Origin: an uncultured Clostridia bacterium
GTDB lineage: Bacteria > Bacillota > Clostridia > Christensenellales > CAG-138
Assembly (NCBI GenBank): GCA_934633985.1
Contig: CAKTYU010000008.1
Span: forward strand, 38,069-102,068
Reading direction: 5' to 3'
Length of the DNA: 64,000 bases
This document shows, in pieces, positions 42,139 to 51,372 of the stretch. Every line of letters begins with the position of its first letter. Position 1 is the first letter of the stretch. Both the position numbers and the translations under genes were made by a program. The notes beneath the pieces were generated by a model, which worked only from the letters and a program-made list of their open reading frames with translations, was not told the DNA's origin and made no database searches.

Positions 42139-42780
42139 CTAACCCTTGGCGCTGTGAGCGTTCTGTATATGCTCCTCCATGGCCCTCTTGGCGGCCAGCG
42201 CGTCCTTCGCCTCCATGGCGGCAAATATGGCCCTATGCTCCTCAAGGGACTCATTGGAGCGGGCAGGAAGGTTGAGGTTGCTGGCGCGCGCCCTGCGTAT
42301 ATTCTGATGCAGAGAGCCGAGGATATGCTTCAGCATCCTGCTGTCGCTGGCCTTGTAGATTATATCGTGGAACTCGTTGTCAAGCCTTGTGAGCTGGTTG
42401 GCATCCCCTTTTTTGGTATAGAAATCCATCAGCTCGAGCTTTTCCGTGAGCTGATCCATCTGCTCCTGAGTTATCCTCTGGGTGGCCCAGTAGGCCGCCT
42501 GCCCCTCTAATATCTGGCGTATGGTGAATATATCGTCTATGTCGTTTTCGGATATGGCCTGAACCATAGAGCCGCGATTGGGTATGGAGATCACAAGGCC
42601 CTCCAGCTCAAGCTGCTTCAGGGCCTCCCTTATGGGGGTGCGGCTGACCTCCAGCTCCTCTGCAAGGCGCGTCTCCACCAGAAAATCCCCGTCCTTATAG
42701 CTTCCGTCCAGTATGCCGTTCCTTATGTGATTGTACACCTTCGTGGTCAGCGACTGCTTATCGCTCAAATCAAAAAACAT
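42139..42780 (-). CDS. GntR family transcriptional regulator (FadR/FCD subfamily)
   Basis: A 213-residue regulator. The N-terminal winged helix shows LAEELEVSRTPIREALKQLELEGL and RGSMVQAI. The C-terminal helical FCD effector domain includes DNEFHDIIYKASDSRML and HRAIFAAMEAKDALAAKRAM. ATG 42780 is chosen. A TGTATACA palindrome (42868-42875) lies about 90 bp upstream and suits FadR-type operators. No metabolic partner is adjacent. Confidence 0.92.
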   Translation of the reverse strand: MFFDLSDKQSLTTKVYNHIRNGILDGSYKDGDFLVETRLAEELEVSRTPIREALKQLELEGLVISIPNRGSMVQAISENDIDDIFTIRQILEGQAAYWATQRITQEQMDQLTEKLELMDFYTKKGDANQLTRLDNEFHDIIYKASDSRMLKHILGSLHQNIRRARASNLNLPARSNESLEEHRAIFAAMEAKDALAAKRAMEEHIQNAHSAKG

Positions 42781-42867
42781 ATTTATCTCTGTATCTCCTT
42801 CGGAGCAAGGTTGCTTATGTATATTGTACACCCGATATTTAAAACATTCAAGCATACGTGTATTCTT

Positions 42868-42875
42868 TGTATACA
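42868..42875. promoter_or_regulatory. Candidate GntR operator
   Basis: TGTATACA, an exact palindrome of the TGT-N2-ACA type bound by FadR-subfamily regulators, between the GntR and VanW genes. A related TTGTACA occurs at about 42825-42831. Confidence 0.4.
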
Positions 42876-42973
42876 TATAATGTGTCCCTATCCAAAATAC
42901 CCCGCGCATCGGCTGAAAGCCATGCGGCAATACTAAGGCGGAGAATAATTTGACCGCGAGGATATCTTTTGGC

Positions 42974-44314
42974 ATGAAGAAAATATTTGCTGTGCTCCCC
43001 CTGCTCCTTTGCTGCCTATGCTGCGCCGGCTGCTCCCCGGGCTATTCCTCCATAGAGGAGGCGGAGGCCGCAGGCGCCCGCTTGGGAGAATGCATAACGA
43101 TAGACGGGGTGAACGTATCGGGCATGAGCCCCGCCGAGGCGTTCGAGGCCGTGGAGTCCGCCCATACCGAGGCGCTGAAGTCGCTTTACTATACCGTATC
43201 TGCCGGCGAGGACAGCCTTGACATATCCGGCAGCCTGCTGCCCGTCGCCTTCAACACGCGCGAGGTAATACTCAAGGCGCTGTCGCTGAAAAAATACTGG
43301 CCCGCCGCAAACGGCCCCCGGGAGCTTCGCACCTCCATGGCGGCGGAGGGGGACGAGCTTCGAGCCGCCCTTGAAGAACATTCCGCATCGCTGCAATGCG
43401 CCCCGAAGAACGCCGCCGCAAGCTACGACAAGGCCAGAGGCTGCTTTCGCTACGCTGGGCACAGGGATGGGCGCAGCATAGACTTTGACGACTTGACATC
43501 GCAGATATGCGCCCTTATCGCCGCCGGAGGCGGCGGCAGTGTCACGGCAAAGTCCTCCCCCGTGCCGCCCGAATACACCGACGATATGGCAAGGGCGGAC
43601 ACTCAGCTAATCTCCGAATTTTCCACATCCTTTGCCGGCAGCACATACGGCAGGGCAAACCGCGTATTCAATATATGCAAGGCGGCGGAGATGATAGACG
43701 GCGCGGCCGTCGCCCCCGGGGAGGAGTTCGACATGAACGCCGCCATAGGGGATCGCAGCAAGGCCAACGGCTGGAAGACCGCCGCGGCCATAAAGGAGGG
43801 CGCTTACGTTCAGGAATACGGCGGCGGGGTTTGCCAGGTATCCACCACGCTCTACAATGCGGTATTGATGGCCGACCTTGAGGTGACGGAAAGGAAGCAC
43901 CACTCCTGGCCGCTGGGGTATGTGGGAATAGGCCGCGACGCCACCATATCCACCGACGGGCCAAACTTTAAATTCAAAAACACACAGGAGGTTCCCGTGA
44001 CCATATCGGCAGCCGCCGACGCCAAGGCAAAGACCGTCACGATACGGATATACGGCCGCCCCCTGCCAGACGGGCAGCATATCGAGCTGGCCTCAAAAAA
44101 GATAAGGGCCCTGAGCAGCCCCCAGACAGATACCGCGATAGACTATTCCCTCGCCCCGGGCGAGAGCAAGGTCACCCGCAAGCCCAGAAGGGGCAGCGTG
44201 GCGGAATGCTACAAGCTCTATTACGGCGCGGACGGCGGCCTGATAAAAAAAGAGCTGGTAAGCACGGACACCTACCGCACCATAACCGGCATAGTCAGCG
44301 TTTCGCCGTATTAA
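42974..44314 (+). CDS. VanW family lipoprotein
   Basis: A 446-residue exported protein. The signal MKKIFAVLPLLLCCLCCAGC ends at a lipobox. A peptidoglycan-binding-4-like region follows (ITIDGVNVSGMSPAEAFEAV), then the VanW domain with APGEEFDMNAAIGDRSKANGW, EYGGGVCQVSTTLYNAV and a G5-like C-terminal tail. VanW proteins are linked to cell-wall and vancomycin-resistance loci without a proven activity. ATG 42974 is preferred; TTG 42950, which has GGAG at good spacing, would add 8 residues. Confidence 0.9.
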   Translation: MKKIFAVLPLLLCCLCCAGCSPGYSSIEEAEAAGARLGECITIDGVNVSGMSPAEAFEAVESAHTEALKSLYYTVSAGEDSLDISGSLLPVAFNTREVILKALSLKKYWPAANGPRELRTSMAAEGDELRAALEEHSASLQCAPKNAAASYDKARGCFRYAGHRDGRSIDFDDLTSQICALIAAGGGGSVTAKSSPVPPEYTDDMARADTQLISEFSTSFAGSTYGRANRVFNICKAAEMIDGAAVAPGEEFDMNAAIGDRSKANGWKTAAAIKEGAYVQEYGGGVCQVSTTLYNAVLMADLEVTERKHHSWPLGYVGIGRDATISTDGPNFKFKNTQEVPVTISAAADAKAKTVTIRIYGRPLPDGQHIELASKKIRALSSPQTDTAIDYSLAPGESKVTRKPRRGSVAECYKLYYGADGGLIKKELVSTDTYRTITGIVSVSPY

Positions 44315-44321
44315 CAAAAGA

Positions 44322-44357
44322 GCCGCCCCTTTTCGGGCGGCCCATGCCGTATTTTTT
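44322..44357. terminator. Bidirectional terminator between vanW-like gene and rex
   Basis: GCCGCCC-CTTTTC-GGGCGGC stem. On the - strand it is followed by TCTTTTGTT, and on the + strand ATTTTTTT lies 10 bp beyond. Confidence 0.7.
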
Positions 44358-44361
44358 TAAA

Positions 44362-44997
44362 TCAGTCTTCGTTCATTACGTTGTGGTGCATCTTATACAT
44401 AAGGCAGATAAGGCTGTCGGTCATGTGTATGTTCTCGACCGGCACAGCAGCCGTTACGTCCATGGGTGCAAAGTTCCATATACCCTTTATGCCGGAGGCG
44501 ACCATCCTGTCGGCGATGCTCTGGGCCACGCTTCTGCGCGCGGCGATAACGCCTATCGTTACGCCGTTTTCCTGAACGTACTTTTCCATATCGTCTATGT
44601 GGTACACCGGCTTCCCGTCTATCTCGGTGCCTACCAGCTCTTCCTTTACGTCGAACAGCGCCTTTACTATGAAGCCCTCCTGCTCGAACCCGTCAAAGTT
44701 TGCAAGCGCCGTGCCGATATTGCCTGCGCCCACGATTATGGCGTTGTAGGGGCGGGTTATGGCGAGTATGTTTTTTATCTCGGCGAGCAGTGTATTTACG
44801 TTATAGCCGTAGCCCTGCTGGCCGAAGCCGCCGAAGCAGTTGAAATCCTGCCTTACCTGAGAAGCGTTAAGGCGCATCATCTGGGCCAGCCGCCCCGACG
44901 ATATGCGCTCCATGCCCTGATCGCGCAGGACGGTAAGCTGCCTGTAATACTTGGGCATGCGTCTAATGACCGCCTCGGAAACCTTACGAAACTCCAT
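44362..44997 (-). CDS. rex: Redox-sensing transcriptional repressor Rex
   Basis: A 211-residue NADH-responsive repressor. The winged helix includes LAQMMRLNASQVRQDFNCFGGFG and the Rossmann NADH site NAIIVGAGNIGTALAN. Rex represses fermentation and respiration genes when NADH is low. ATG 44997 follows GGAGG at some distance, and a strong promoter lies upstream (45041-45069). It is downstream of uvrA but probably has its own transcript. Confidence 0.96.
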   Translation of the reverse strand: MEFRKVSEAVIRRMPKYYRQLTVLRDQGMERISSGRLAQMMRLNASQVRQDFNCFGGFGQQGYGYNVNTLLAEIKNILAITRPYNAIIVGAGNIGTALANFDGFEQEGFIVKALFDVKEELVGTEIDGKPVYHIDDMEKYVQENGVTIGVIAARRSVAQSIADRMVASGIKGIWNFAPMDVTAAVPVENIHMTDSLICLMYKMHHNVMNED

Positions 44998-45040
44998 CTA
45001 TTACAATCCTCCATCCTTGGAAACATAAACAACCAAAGTT

Positions 45041-45069
45041 ATTATACATTCATCATCGTTAATTTTCAA
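45041..45069 (-). promoter_or_regulatory. Promoter of rex
   Basis: On the - strand TTGAAA (45069-45064), a 17-bp spacer, and TATAAT (45046-45041). Confidence 0.8.
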
Positions 45070-45072
45070 GCA

Positions 45073-47919
45073 TTATAATCGTGCGGCCCTTTCCGCGTCC
45101 CTGCGGAGTATGGGGGCGAGGTATTGGCCGGTGTAGCTTTCCTTTACCATTGCGACCTCCTCCGGCGCGCCCCTTGCTATGACGGTGCCGCCGCCCGCCC
45201 CTCCCTCGGGGCCCATGTCGATTATATAGTCCGCGCACTTTATCACGTCAAGGTTGTGCTCTATTACCACCACCGTGCTGCCGCCGTCCGCAAGCCGCTG
45301 AAGTATCTCGAGCAGCCGCTGCACATCCGCCACGTGAAGCCCGGTGGTGGGCTCGTCCAGCACGTACAGCGTCTTGCCGGTATCCCGGCGGGAAAGCTCG
45401 GTAGCGAGCTTTACCCTCTGCGCCTCGCCACCGGATAGCTGTGTGGAGGGCTGGCCCAGCCTTATATAGCCCAAGCCCACGTCATATAGCGTTTGCAGCT
45501 TTCGCCTTATTTTTTCTATGGGGCGGAAAAACTCCAGCGCCTCCTCCACCGTCATATCCAATATGTCGGAAATGCTCTTGCCCTTGTATCTTACCTCAAG
45601 AGTTTCACGGTTATACCGTTTACCCTTGCATACCTCGCAGGGAACGTATATGTCCGGCAGGAAATGCATCTCGATCTTGAGCATGCCGTCGCCGTGGCAG
45701 GCCTCGCACCTGCCTCCCTTTACGTTAAAGCTGAAGCGCCCGCTGCCATAGCCCCTCACCTTCGCATCCGGCGTCATGGCGAACACCTCGCGTATCATAT
45801 CGAAGAGGCCGGTATATGTGGCGGGGTTACTGCGGGGCGTGCGGCCAATGGGGGACTGGTCTATATCTATTATCTTGTCCAACTGCTCTATGCCATCTAT
45901 GCCGCCGCACACGTCCCTTGGGATATACTTTGCCCTGTTGAGCTCGTGGAGCAGCGTCTTTTTTACCACCTCGTTCACAAGGCTGCTCTTGCCGCTGCCG
46001 GATACCCCGGTAACGCAGGTAAACACCCCTAAGGGTATATTTACGTCTATATTTTTAAGGTTGTTTACCCGCGCGCACTTTACCCTTAGCCACTTGTCGC
46101 TGCTGCGCCTGCCAGCGGGCAGCGGTATGAACCTGCGGCCGGAAAGGTACTGTCCCGTTATGGAATCCTCCGACGCCATTATCTGCGCCGGCGTGCCCTG
46201 GGCGATGACCCTGCCGCCGTGCTCACCCGCGCCCGGGCCTATATCGACTATGTAGTCCGCGTCCAGCATGGTCTCCTCGTCGTGCTCCACCACTATAAGC
46301 GTATTGCCCATGTCGCGCATTCCCTTAAGCGTGCTTAAAAGCCTTGCGTTGTCCCGCTGGTGCAGCCCTATGCTCGGCTCGTCCAGTATGTACAGCACCC
46401 CCATAAGGCCGCTGCCTATCTGGGTGGCAAGGCGTATGCGCTGCGCCTCGCCGCCGGACAGCGTGCCCGCCCCTCTTGAAAGCGTAAGATAATCCAGCCC
46501 CACGTTTTCAAGGAAGCCGAGCCGCGCGTCTATCTCCTTTTGTATGCGCTCCGCTATCATGCGCTCGGTATCCGTAAGCTCCAAGGAGGTTATGAACCTT
46601 CGCGCCTCTGTTACCGTCATGTCGCTCATCTTGGCGATGGATACGCCGTTCACGGTGACGGCAAGGCTTTCCGGCTTAAGCCGCTTTCCCTTGCACTTTG
46701 GGCAGGGTATGTTGGACATATACGCCTCGATATCCTGCTTGGCGGCGTCGGAGGTAGTCTCCCTGTATCTCCGCTCCAGATTCGTTATCACTCCCTCGAA
46801 GGAGGTTTTGAAGGTGCCGCTGCCGAACTCCCGCTGGTACCTTACCTCCAGCTTTTCCTCCCCCGTGCCGTAGAGCAACACACCCTGTATCTCCTTTGGC
46901 AGCTCTGCAAAGGGCGTATCCATGGAGAAGCCGTAATGCTCCGCAAGGGCCGCAAAGTACATGTTGGACATACTGCCGCCGTTTTTGCCGCTCTGCCAGC
47001 CGCTGACATTTATGGCGTTCTGATTCAGGGAAAGGCTTTTATCCGGCACAATGATGTCCGGGTCTATCTTCATAAGCATACCCAGCCCGCCGCAGCAGGG
47101 GCAGGCGCCGTATGGGTTGTTGAAGGAGAACATGCGGGGCGTGAGCTCCTCTATGGATATGCCGCAGTCCGGGCAGGAATACTTCTCGGAGAAGATAAGC
47201 TCCTCGCCGCCTATCACGTCCACCTTTGCAAGGCCGTCTCCGAAGGCGAAGGCCGTCTCCATGGACTCCGCAAGGCGTCCCTCTATGCCGGGCTTTATTA
47301 TGAGCCTGTCCACTATAACGTCTATGGTGTGCTTCTTTTGCTTATCCAGCGGTGGGACCTCGTTTATGTCGTACACCTCGCCGTCGATGCGGACGCGGAC
47401 GTATCCGTCCTTGCGTATCTGCTCTAACAGCTTCGCGTGCTCGCCCTTCTTCACCCGCACGGCAGGGGCTATTATCTGTATGCGCCCTTCCAGCGCCATC
47501 ACCCTGTCCACCACCTGATCTATGCTCTGCCGCTCTATTATCCTGCCGCACTTGGGGCAGTGAGGTATGCCTATCCGCGCATACAGCAATCGCATGTAGT
47601 CGTGGATCTCGGTGACCGTGCCAACGGTGGAGCGCGGGTTGTTGGAGGTACTCTTCTGGTCTATGCTTATGGCGGGGGACAAGCCCTCGATGTAGTCCAC
47701 ATCCGGCTTTTCCATCTGGCCTAAGAAAAGCCTCGCATAAGACGACAGCGATTCCACGTATCTCCTTTGCCCCTCGGCATATATGGTATCGAAGGCCAGA
47801 GAGGACTTGCCGCTGCCGCTCAGCCCCGTAAACACTATGAGCTTGTTGCGGGGCAGGGTAAGGTCTATGTTTTTCAGGTTGTGCTCTCTTGCGCCCTTTA
47901 TTATCAGCTTTTCATTCAT
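45073..47919 (-). CDS. uvrA: Excinuclease ABC subunit A
   Basis: A 948-residue DNA damage-recognition ATPase of nucleotide excision repair. It has two ABC modules: GLSGSGKSSLAFDT with LSGGEAQRIRLATQIG, and GVSGSGKSSLVNEV with LSGGEAQRVKLATELS. Zinc-finger cysteines are present (CPDCGISIEE and CPCCGG, CEACHGDG and CEVCKG). Length is normal. It starts 4 bp after uvrB. Confidence 0.98.
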   Translation of the reverse strand: MNEKLIIKGAREHNLKNIDLTLPRNKLIVFTGLSGSGKSSLAFDTIYAEGQRRYVESLSSYARLFLGQMEKPDVDYIEGLSPAISIDQKSTSNNPRSTVGTVTEIHDYMRLLYARIGIPHCPKCGRIIERQSIDQVVDRVMALEGRIQIIAPAVRVKKGEHAKLLEQIRKDGYVRVRIDGEVYDINEVPPLDKQKKHTIDVIVDRLIIKPGIEGRLAESMETAFAFGDGLAKVDVIGGEELIFSEKYSCPDCGISIEELTPRMFSFNNPYGACPCCGGLGMLMKIDPDIIVPDKSLSLNQNAINVSGWQSGKNGGSMSNMYFAALAEHYGFSMDTPFAELPKEIQGVLLYGTGEEKLEVRYQREFGSGTFKTSFEGVITNLERRYRETTSDAAKQDIEAYMSNIPCPKCKGKRLKPESLAVTVNGVSIAKMSDMTVTEARRFITSLELTDTERMIAERIQKEIDARLGFLENVGLDYLTLSRGAGTLSGGEAQRIRLATQIGSGLMGVLYILDEPSIGLHQRDNARLLSTLKGMRDMGNTLIVVEHDEETMLDADYIVDIGPGAGEHGGRVIAQGTPAQIMASEDSITGQYLSGRRFIPLPAGRRSSDKWLRVKCARVNNLKNIDVNIPLGVFTCVTGVSGSGKSSLVNEVVKKTLLHELNRAKYIPRDVCGGIDGIEQLDKIIDIDQSPIGRTPRSNPATYTGLFDMIREVFAMTPDAKVRGYGSGRFSFNVKGGRCEACHGDGMLKIEMHFLPDIYVPCEVCKGKRYNRETLEVRYKGKSISDILDMTVEEALEFFRPIEKIRRKLQTLYDVGLGYIRLGQPSTQLSGGEAQRVKLATELSRRDTGKTLYVLDEPTTGLHVADVQRLLEILQRLADGGSTVVVIEHNLDVIKCADYIIDMGPEGGAGGGTVIARGAPEEVAMVKESYTGQYLAPILRRDAERAARL

Positions 47920-47923
47920 CGCT

Positions 47924-49927
47924 TTACTTTCTCGTTCTTCCTCTTGCCTTTTTCCTGCTGCCCGGCATACCGGGAGCTATCTTCTTGGGCTTATCCTCGC
48001 CCGTCAGGTCGAAGAGCCTGTCGCGGAGCCTTGCCGCCGTTTCAAAGTCCAGCTCCGCCGCCGCGGCCCGCATCTGCTCGCGCAGTATCTCCGCCCGTGC
48101 CTCCCTGTCCTCCTGCGCCTCCTTAGGCCTGCCGCTTATCTCTATTATGTCGTGAACCGCCTTTTTTATGGATCTCGGTGTGACATTATGCTCAATATTA
48201 TACGCCTGCTGCTTTTGGCGGCGGCGGGTGGTCTCGTCTATCGCTTCCTTCATGGAGGGCGTTACGGTATCTGCGTACATTATTACCCTGCCGTCCGCGT
48301 TCCGCGCGGCGCGGCCTATGGTCTGTATGAGGGACGTGGCGGAGCGCAGGAAGCCCTCCTTGTCCGCGTCCAGTATGGCGACGAGCCCCACCTCCGGAAG
48401 GTCCAGCCCTTCCCTGAGGAGGTTTATGCCTACCAGCACGTCAAACTCGCCCAGCCGCAGGTCGCGTATTATTTCCATTCGCTCTATGGTCTCTATCTCC
48501 GAGTGCATATACCGCACCCGTATGCCCATGCCGTCAAGGTATTCCGTAAGCATCTCCGCCATGCGCTTTGTGAGGGTAGTGACCAGCACCCTTCCCCCCT
48601 TGGCGGCGGTGTTTTTTATCTCGCCCAGCAGGTCGTCCACCTGCCCCTCCACCTTGCGCACCTCTATCTCGGGATCCAGCAGCCCCGTGGGGCGTATTAC
48701 CTGCTCCGCCACCCGGCTTGCGCGGCTGAGCTCATATTCGCCGGGCGTGGCGGATACGCATATAAGCTGATTTACCCGCTCCTTAAATTCGTCGAACTTC
48801 AGGGGCCGGTTGTCATAGGCGCTGGGCAGCCTGAAGCCGTATTCCACGAGAGCCGTCTTTCTGGATAAGTCCCCGCTGTACATGCCCCTTATCTGGGGCA
48901 GCGTCACATGGGACTCGTCTATTATCATAAGAAAGTCCTTGGGGAAATAGTCGAGCAGCGTATACGGAGGCTGACCAGGCTTGCGGCCGTCAAAATAGCG
49001 GGAGTAGTTCTCTATGCCCTGGCAGTAGCCTATCTCGCGCATCATCTCCATATCGTATGTGGTGCGCTGCTCTATGCGCTGCGCCTCTATGAGCTTATCC
49101 TCCGCCTTAAATTCCTCCGCCCGCGCCTGCATGTCCCGCTCTATATCCACGAGGGCCCTGACGAGCTTATCCCGTCCCGTGGCGTAATGGGAGGCGGGGA
49201 ATATTGCCACATGGCTCCTGTCCAGCAGTATTTCGCCGGTAGTGCAGTTCACCTCGCTTATGCGCTCCACCTCGTCGCCAAAGAACTCTACGCGCAGCGC
49301 CTTATCCGACCAGTTGGAGGGGAAAACCTCCAGCACGTCCCCCTTTGCCCGGAAGGTTCCGCGGACAAAGTCGTATTCGTTGCGCTGGTACTGTATATCT
49401 ACCAGGCGCCGCATTACCTCATCCCTGTCTATCTCCATGCCACGGCGAAGGGATATTGAGAGCTTAAGGTATTCCGCCGGGTCTCCAAGGGCGTAAATGC
49501 AGCTTACGGAGGCCACGATTATTACGTCCCGCCGCTCGTTCAGGGCGCAGGTGGCGCTGTGGCGCAGCTTGTCTATCTCGTCGTTTACCGTGGCAACCTT
49601 TTCTATATACGTATCCGACGAGGCTATGTACGCCTCCGGCTGGTAGTAGTCGTAGTAGGAGACGAAATACTCGACCGCGCTGTCCGGGAAGAACTCCCTC
49701 AGCTCGCCGCAAAGCTGTGCCGCGAGGGTCTTGTTGTGGGCGATGACGAGGGTGGGCTTTTGCACCTGCTCTATCACCTTCGCCATGGTGAAGGTCTTGC
49801 CGCTACCCGTTACCCCCAGAAGCACCTGAAGCCTGTCCCCCCGCTTTACGCCCTCGCTGAGGGCGGCTATGGCCTCGGGCTGGTCGCCCTGCGGCTCAAA
49901 GGGGGATACTACCTTAAATTCTCCCAT
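47924..49927 (-). CDS. uvrB: Excinuclease ABC subunit B
   Basis: A 667-residue helicase-like subunit of excision repair. It has Walker A GVTGSGKTFTMAKV, the beta-hairpin region YYDYYQPEAYIASSDTYIEK, the DEAD-like IDESH, helicase motif VLVGINLLREGLDLPE, and a C-terminal UVR domain around ILREQMRAAAAELDFETAA. It is upstream of uvrA in an operon. No LexA-type box was found before it. Confidence 0.98.
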   Translation of the reverse strand: MGEFKVVSPFEPQGDQPEAIAALSEGVKRGDRLQVLLGVTGSGKTFTMAKVIEQVQKPTLVIAHNKTLAAQLCGELREFFPDSAVEYFVSYYDYYQPEAYIASSDTYIEKVATVNDEIDKLRHSATCALNERRDVIIVASVSCIYALGDPAEYLKLSISLRRGMEIDRDEVMRRLVDIQYQRNEYDFVRGTFRAKGDVLEVFPSNWSDKALRVEFFGDEVERISEVNCTTGEILLDRSHVAIFPASHYATGRDKLVRALVDIERDMQARAEEFKAEDKLIEAQRIEQRTTYDMEMMREIGYCQGIENYSRYFDGRKPGQPPYTLLDYFPKDFLMIIDESHVTLPQIRGMYSGDLSRKTALVEYGFRLPSAYDNRPLKFDEFKERVNQLICVSATPGEYELSRASRVAEQVIRPTGLLDPEIEVRKVEGQVDDLLGEIKNTAAKGGRVLVTTLTKRMAEMLTEYLDGMGIRVRYMHSEIETIERMEIIRDLRLGEFDVLVGINLLREGLDLPEVGLVAILDADKEGFLRSATSLIQTIGRAARNADGRVIMYADTVTPSMKEAIDETTRRRQKQQAYNIEHNVTPRSIKKAVHDIIEISGRPKEAQEDREARAEILREQMRAAAAELDFETAARLRDRLFDLTGEDKPKKIAPGMPGSRKKARGRTRK

Positions 49928-49954
49928 GCTGATACCTTAAGCTCCCGAAAAAAA

Positions 49955-50236
49955 TCAATCCTCAAAATCCACCGATATGCCGTTTACCAGCACCTTATGG
50001 ATATACTGCTTTACCTTTACATGCTCGGGATGATCGGCGTAAACCGCCAGATCCTCGCGGCTCTCAAACCTTGCGATGAGCGCCAGATCATAGCTTCTTG
50101 CGCTGCCCATAAAGTCCGCACCGGCTTCCATGCTGACGAGGCCGGGGACCTTGCCTACCAGGCTCTTGAGCATGGGGGCTATCTTTTTCGCTTCTTCCCT
50201 GTCGCTGTATTTGTGGCAAACGATATGAGTTACCAT
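49955..50236 (-). CDS. Dabb (stress-responsive A/B barrel) family protein
   Basis: A 93-residue small protein with the Dabb fold: MVTHIVCHKYSDREEAKKIA, VPGLVSMEAGADFMGSARSYDLALIARFES and HPEHVKVKQYIHKVL. Homologues form dimeric barrels, and the clostridial function is unknown. AAGGAGA precedes ATG 50236. It lies directly upstream of uvrB on the same strand. Confidence 0.9.
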   Translation of the reverse strand: MVTHIVCHKYSDREEAKKIAPMLKSLVGKVPGLVSMEAGADFMGSARSYDLALIARFESREDLAVYADHPEHVKVKQYIHKVLVNGISVDFED

Positions 50237-50415
50237 GATTTTTTCTCCTTCTTTTATTTAGGCTTGGCGTATTGCCCGCCTGTATAGCATTATAGCACAA
50301 TCGCACAAATGTTTGTACTATATTATTCCCGCATTGCCAGCCTTCCACTATCGAATCAGCTTATATCCTGATGTTATGCTATGTATGCGTTCAATAATAA
50401 AAGGAAGGTATGTAT

Positions 50416-50586
50416 ATGACTGTGCTTTTTCTCCTCTATGCGGGGATAATACCCGCAGTGCCGCTCATAGGCGCGGAAATATACAAGCGCCGGAATGACA
50501 ACGTCCGGCGCGGCGTATGCTATATTCTGTTTTTTCTCCAGCTTATGCTGAGCGCATGCTACGCTATCGAGTGGTTCTCCCGCTAA
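50416..50586 (+). CDS. Small two-helix membrane protein, 56 residues
   Basis: A short frame with two hydrophobic segments (TVLFLLYAGIIPAVPLI and GVCYILFFLQLMLSACYAI) joined by a charged turn (EIYKRRNDNVRRG). GGAAGG lies 7 nt before ATG 50416. The 3' end overlaps the convergent coaX gene by 4 bp. No family is recognised; the ribosome site and helix pattern support a real protein. Confidence 0.5.
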   Translation: MTVLFLLYAGIIPAVPLIGAEIYKRRNDNVRRGVCYILFFLQLMLSACYAIEWFSR

Positions 50587-51350
50587 CGGTTCATCTCGTA
50601 TATGCGCGCAAGGCCCTCGAGGGTTAGGGTGGGATTGACGTAGTCTATCCTGTCTGTCTCGCTGGCTATCATGTTGGACATGCCGCCGGTAGCCACTACC
50701 GTCTGCTTTACGCCCAGCTCCTTCTCTATCTTGCGGAGTATATAGTCCACCTGCCCCACATAGCCCCGTATGACGCCGGACTGTATGCCATCGCGGGTGT
50801 TGGTGCCTATGACCTTCTCCGGCTTTATGTATTCCACCTTGTGGAGCATGGCTGCCCGCTCTATGAGGGCGTCCGCCGACACCATTATGCCGGGACATAT
50901 CAGGCCGCCGAGGAACTCGCCCTCTGCCGACACTACCGCGAAGTTTGTGGCGGTGCCGAAGTCAACTATCGTGCAGGGGCCGCCGTATATGTGGTAAGCC
51001 TCCACCGCGTTGCAGATTCGGTCTGAGCCGAGCTGTGAGGGCATATCGTAGCGTATGGATATGCCGAGGTTCATCTCGCTGTTCACCACCATTACCTTCT
51101 GCTGATGGAAGTACAGCTCGCACATGTGCTCCATGGTGTAGTTCATGGAGGGTATTACGGAGGACATGATTATGCCCTTTACCTCGCGGGTATCTATTTT
51201 CAAATGATCGAAAAAGCTCTCCATCTGGGTGCCGTACTCGTCCGCCGTTCGCATGGAATCCGTATGCAGCCGCCATGAGCTTTGCAGCACGCCGTCCTTG
51301 AAAAGCCCGGTCTTAATATTGGTATTGCCTATGTCCATTACCAGAAGCAT
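50583..51350 (-). CDS. coaX: Type III pantothenate kinase
   Basis: A 255-residue kinase that phosphorylates pantothenate in coenzyme A synthesis. The ASKHA phosphate motifs are MLLVMDIGNTNIKTGLF and TIVDFGTATNFAVV, with GGLICPGIMVSADAL and VVATGGMSNMIA. It lies 22 bp downstream of an ECF transporter S component, probably the pantothenate importer. Confidence 0.97.
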   Translation of the reverse strand: MLLVMDIGNTNIKTGLFKDGVLQSSWRLHTDSMRTADEYGTQMESFFDHLKIDTREVKGIIMSSVIPSMNYTMEHMCELYFHQQKVMVVNSEMNLGISIRYDMPSQLGSDRICNAVEAYHIYGGPCTIVDFGTATNFAVVSAEGEFLGGLICPGIMVSADALIERAAMLHKVEYIKPEKVIGTNTRDGIQSGVIRGYVGQVDYILRKIEKELGVKQTVVATGGMSNMIASETDRIDYVNPTLTLEGLARIYEMNR

Positions 51351-51372
51351 CGTCGTAATTATCTCCGTATAT

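Noticed and set aside
47924..49990. LexA control of uvrB-uvrA
   Set aside because: No GAAC-N4-GTTC-like site was found between the Dabb gene and uvrB.
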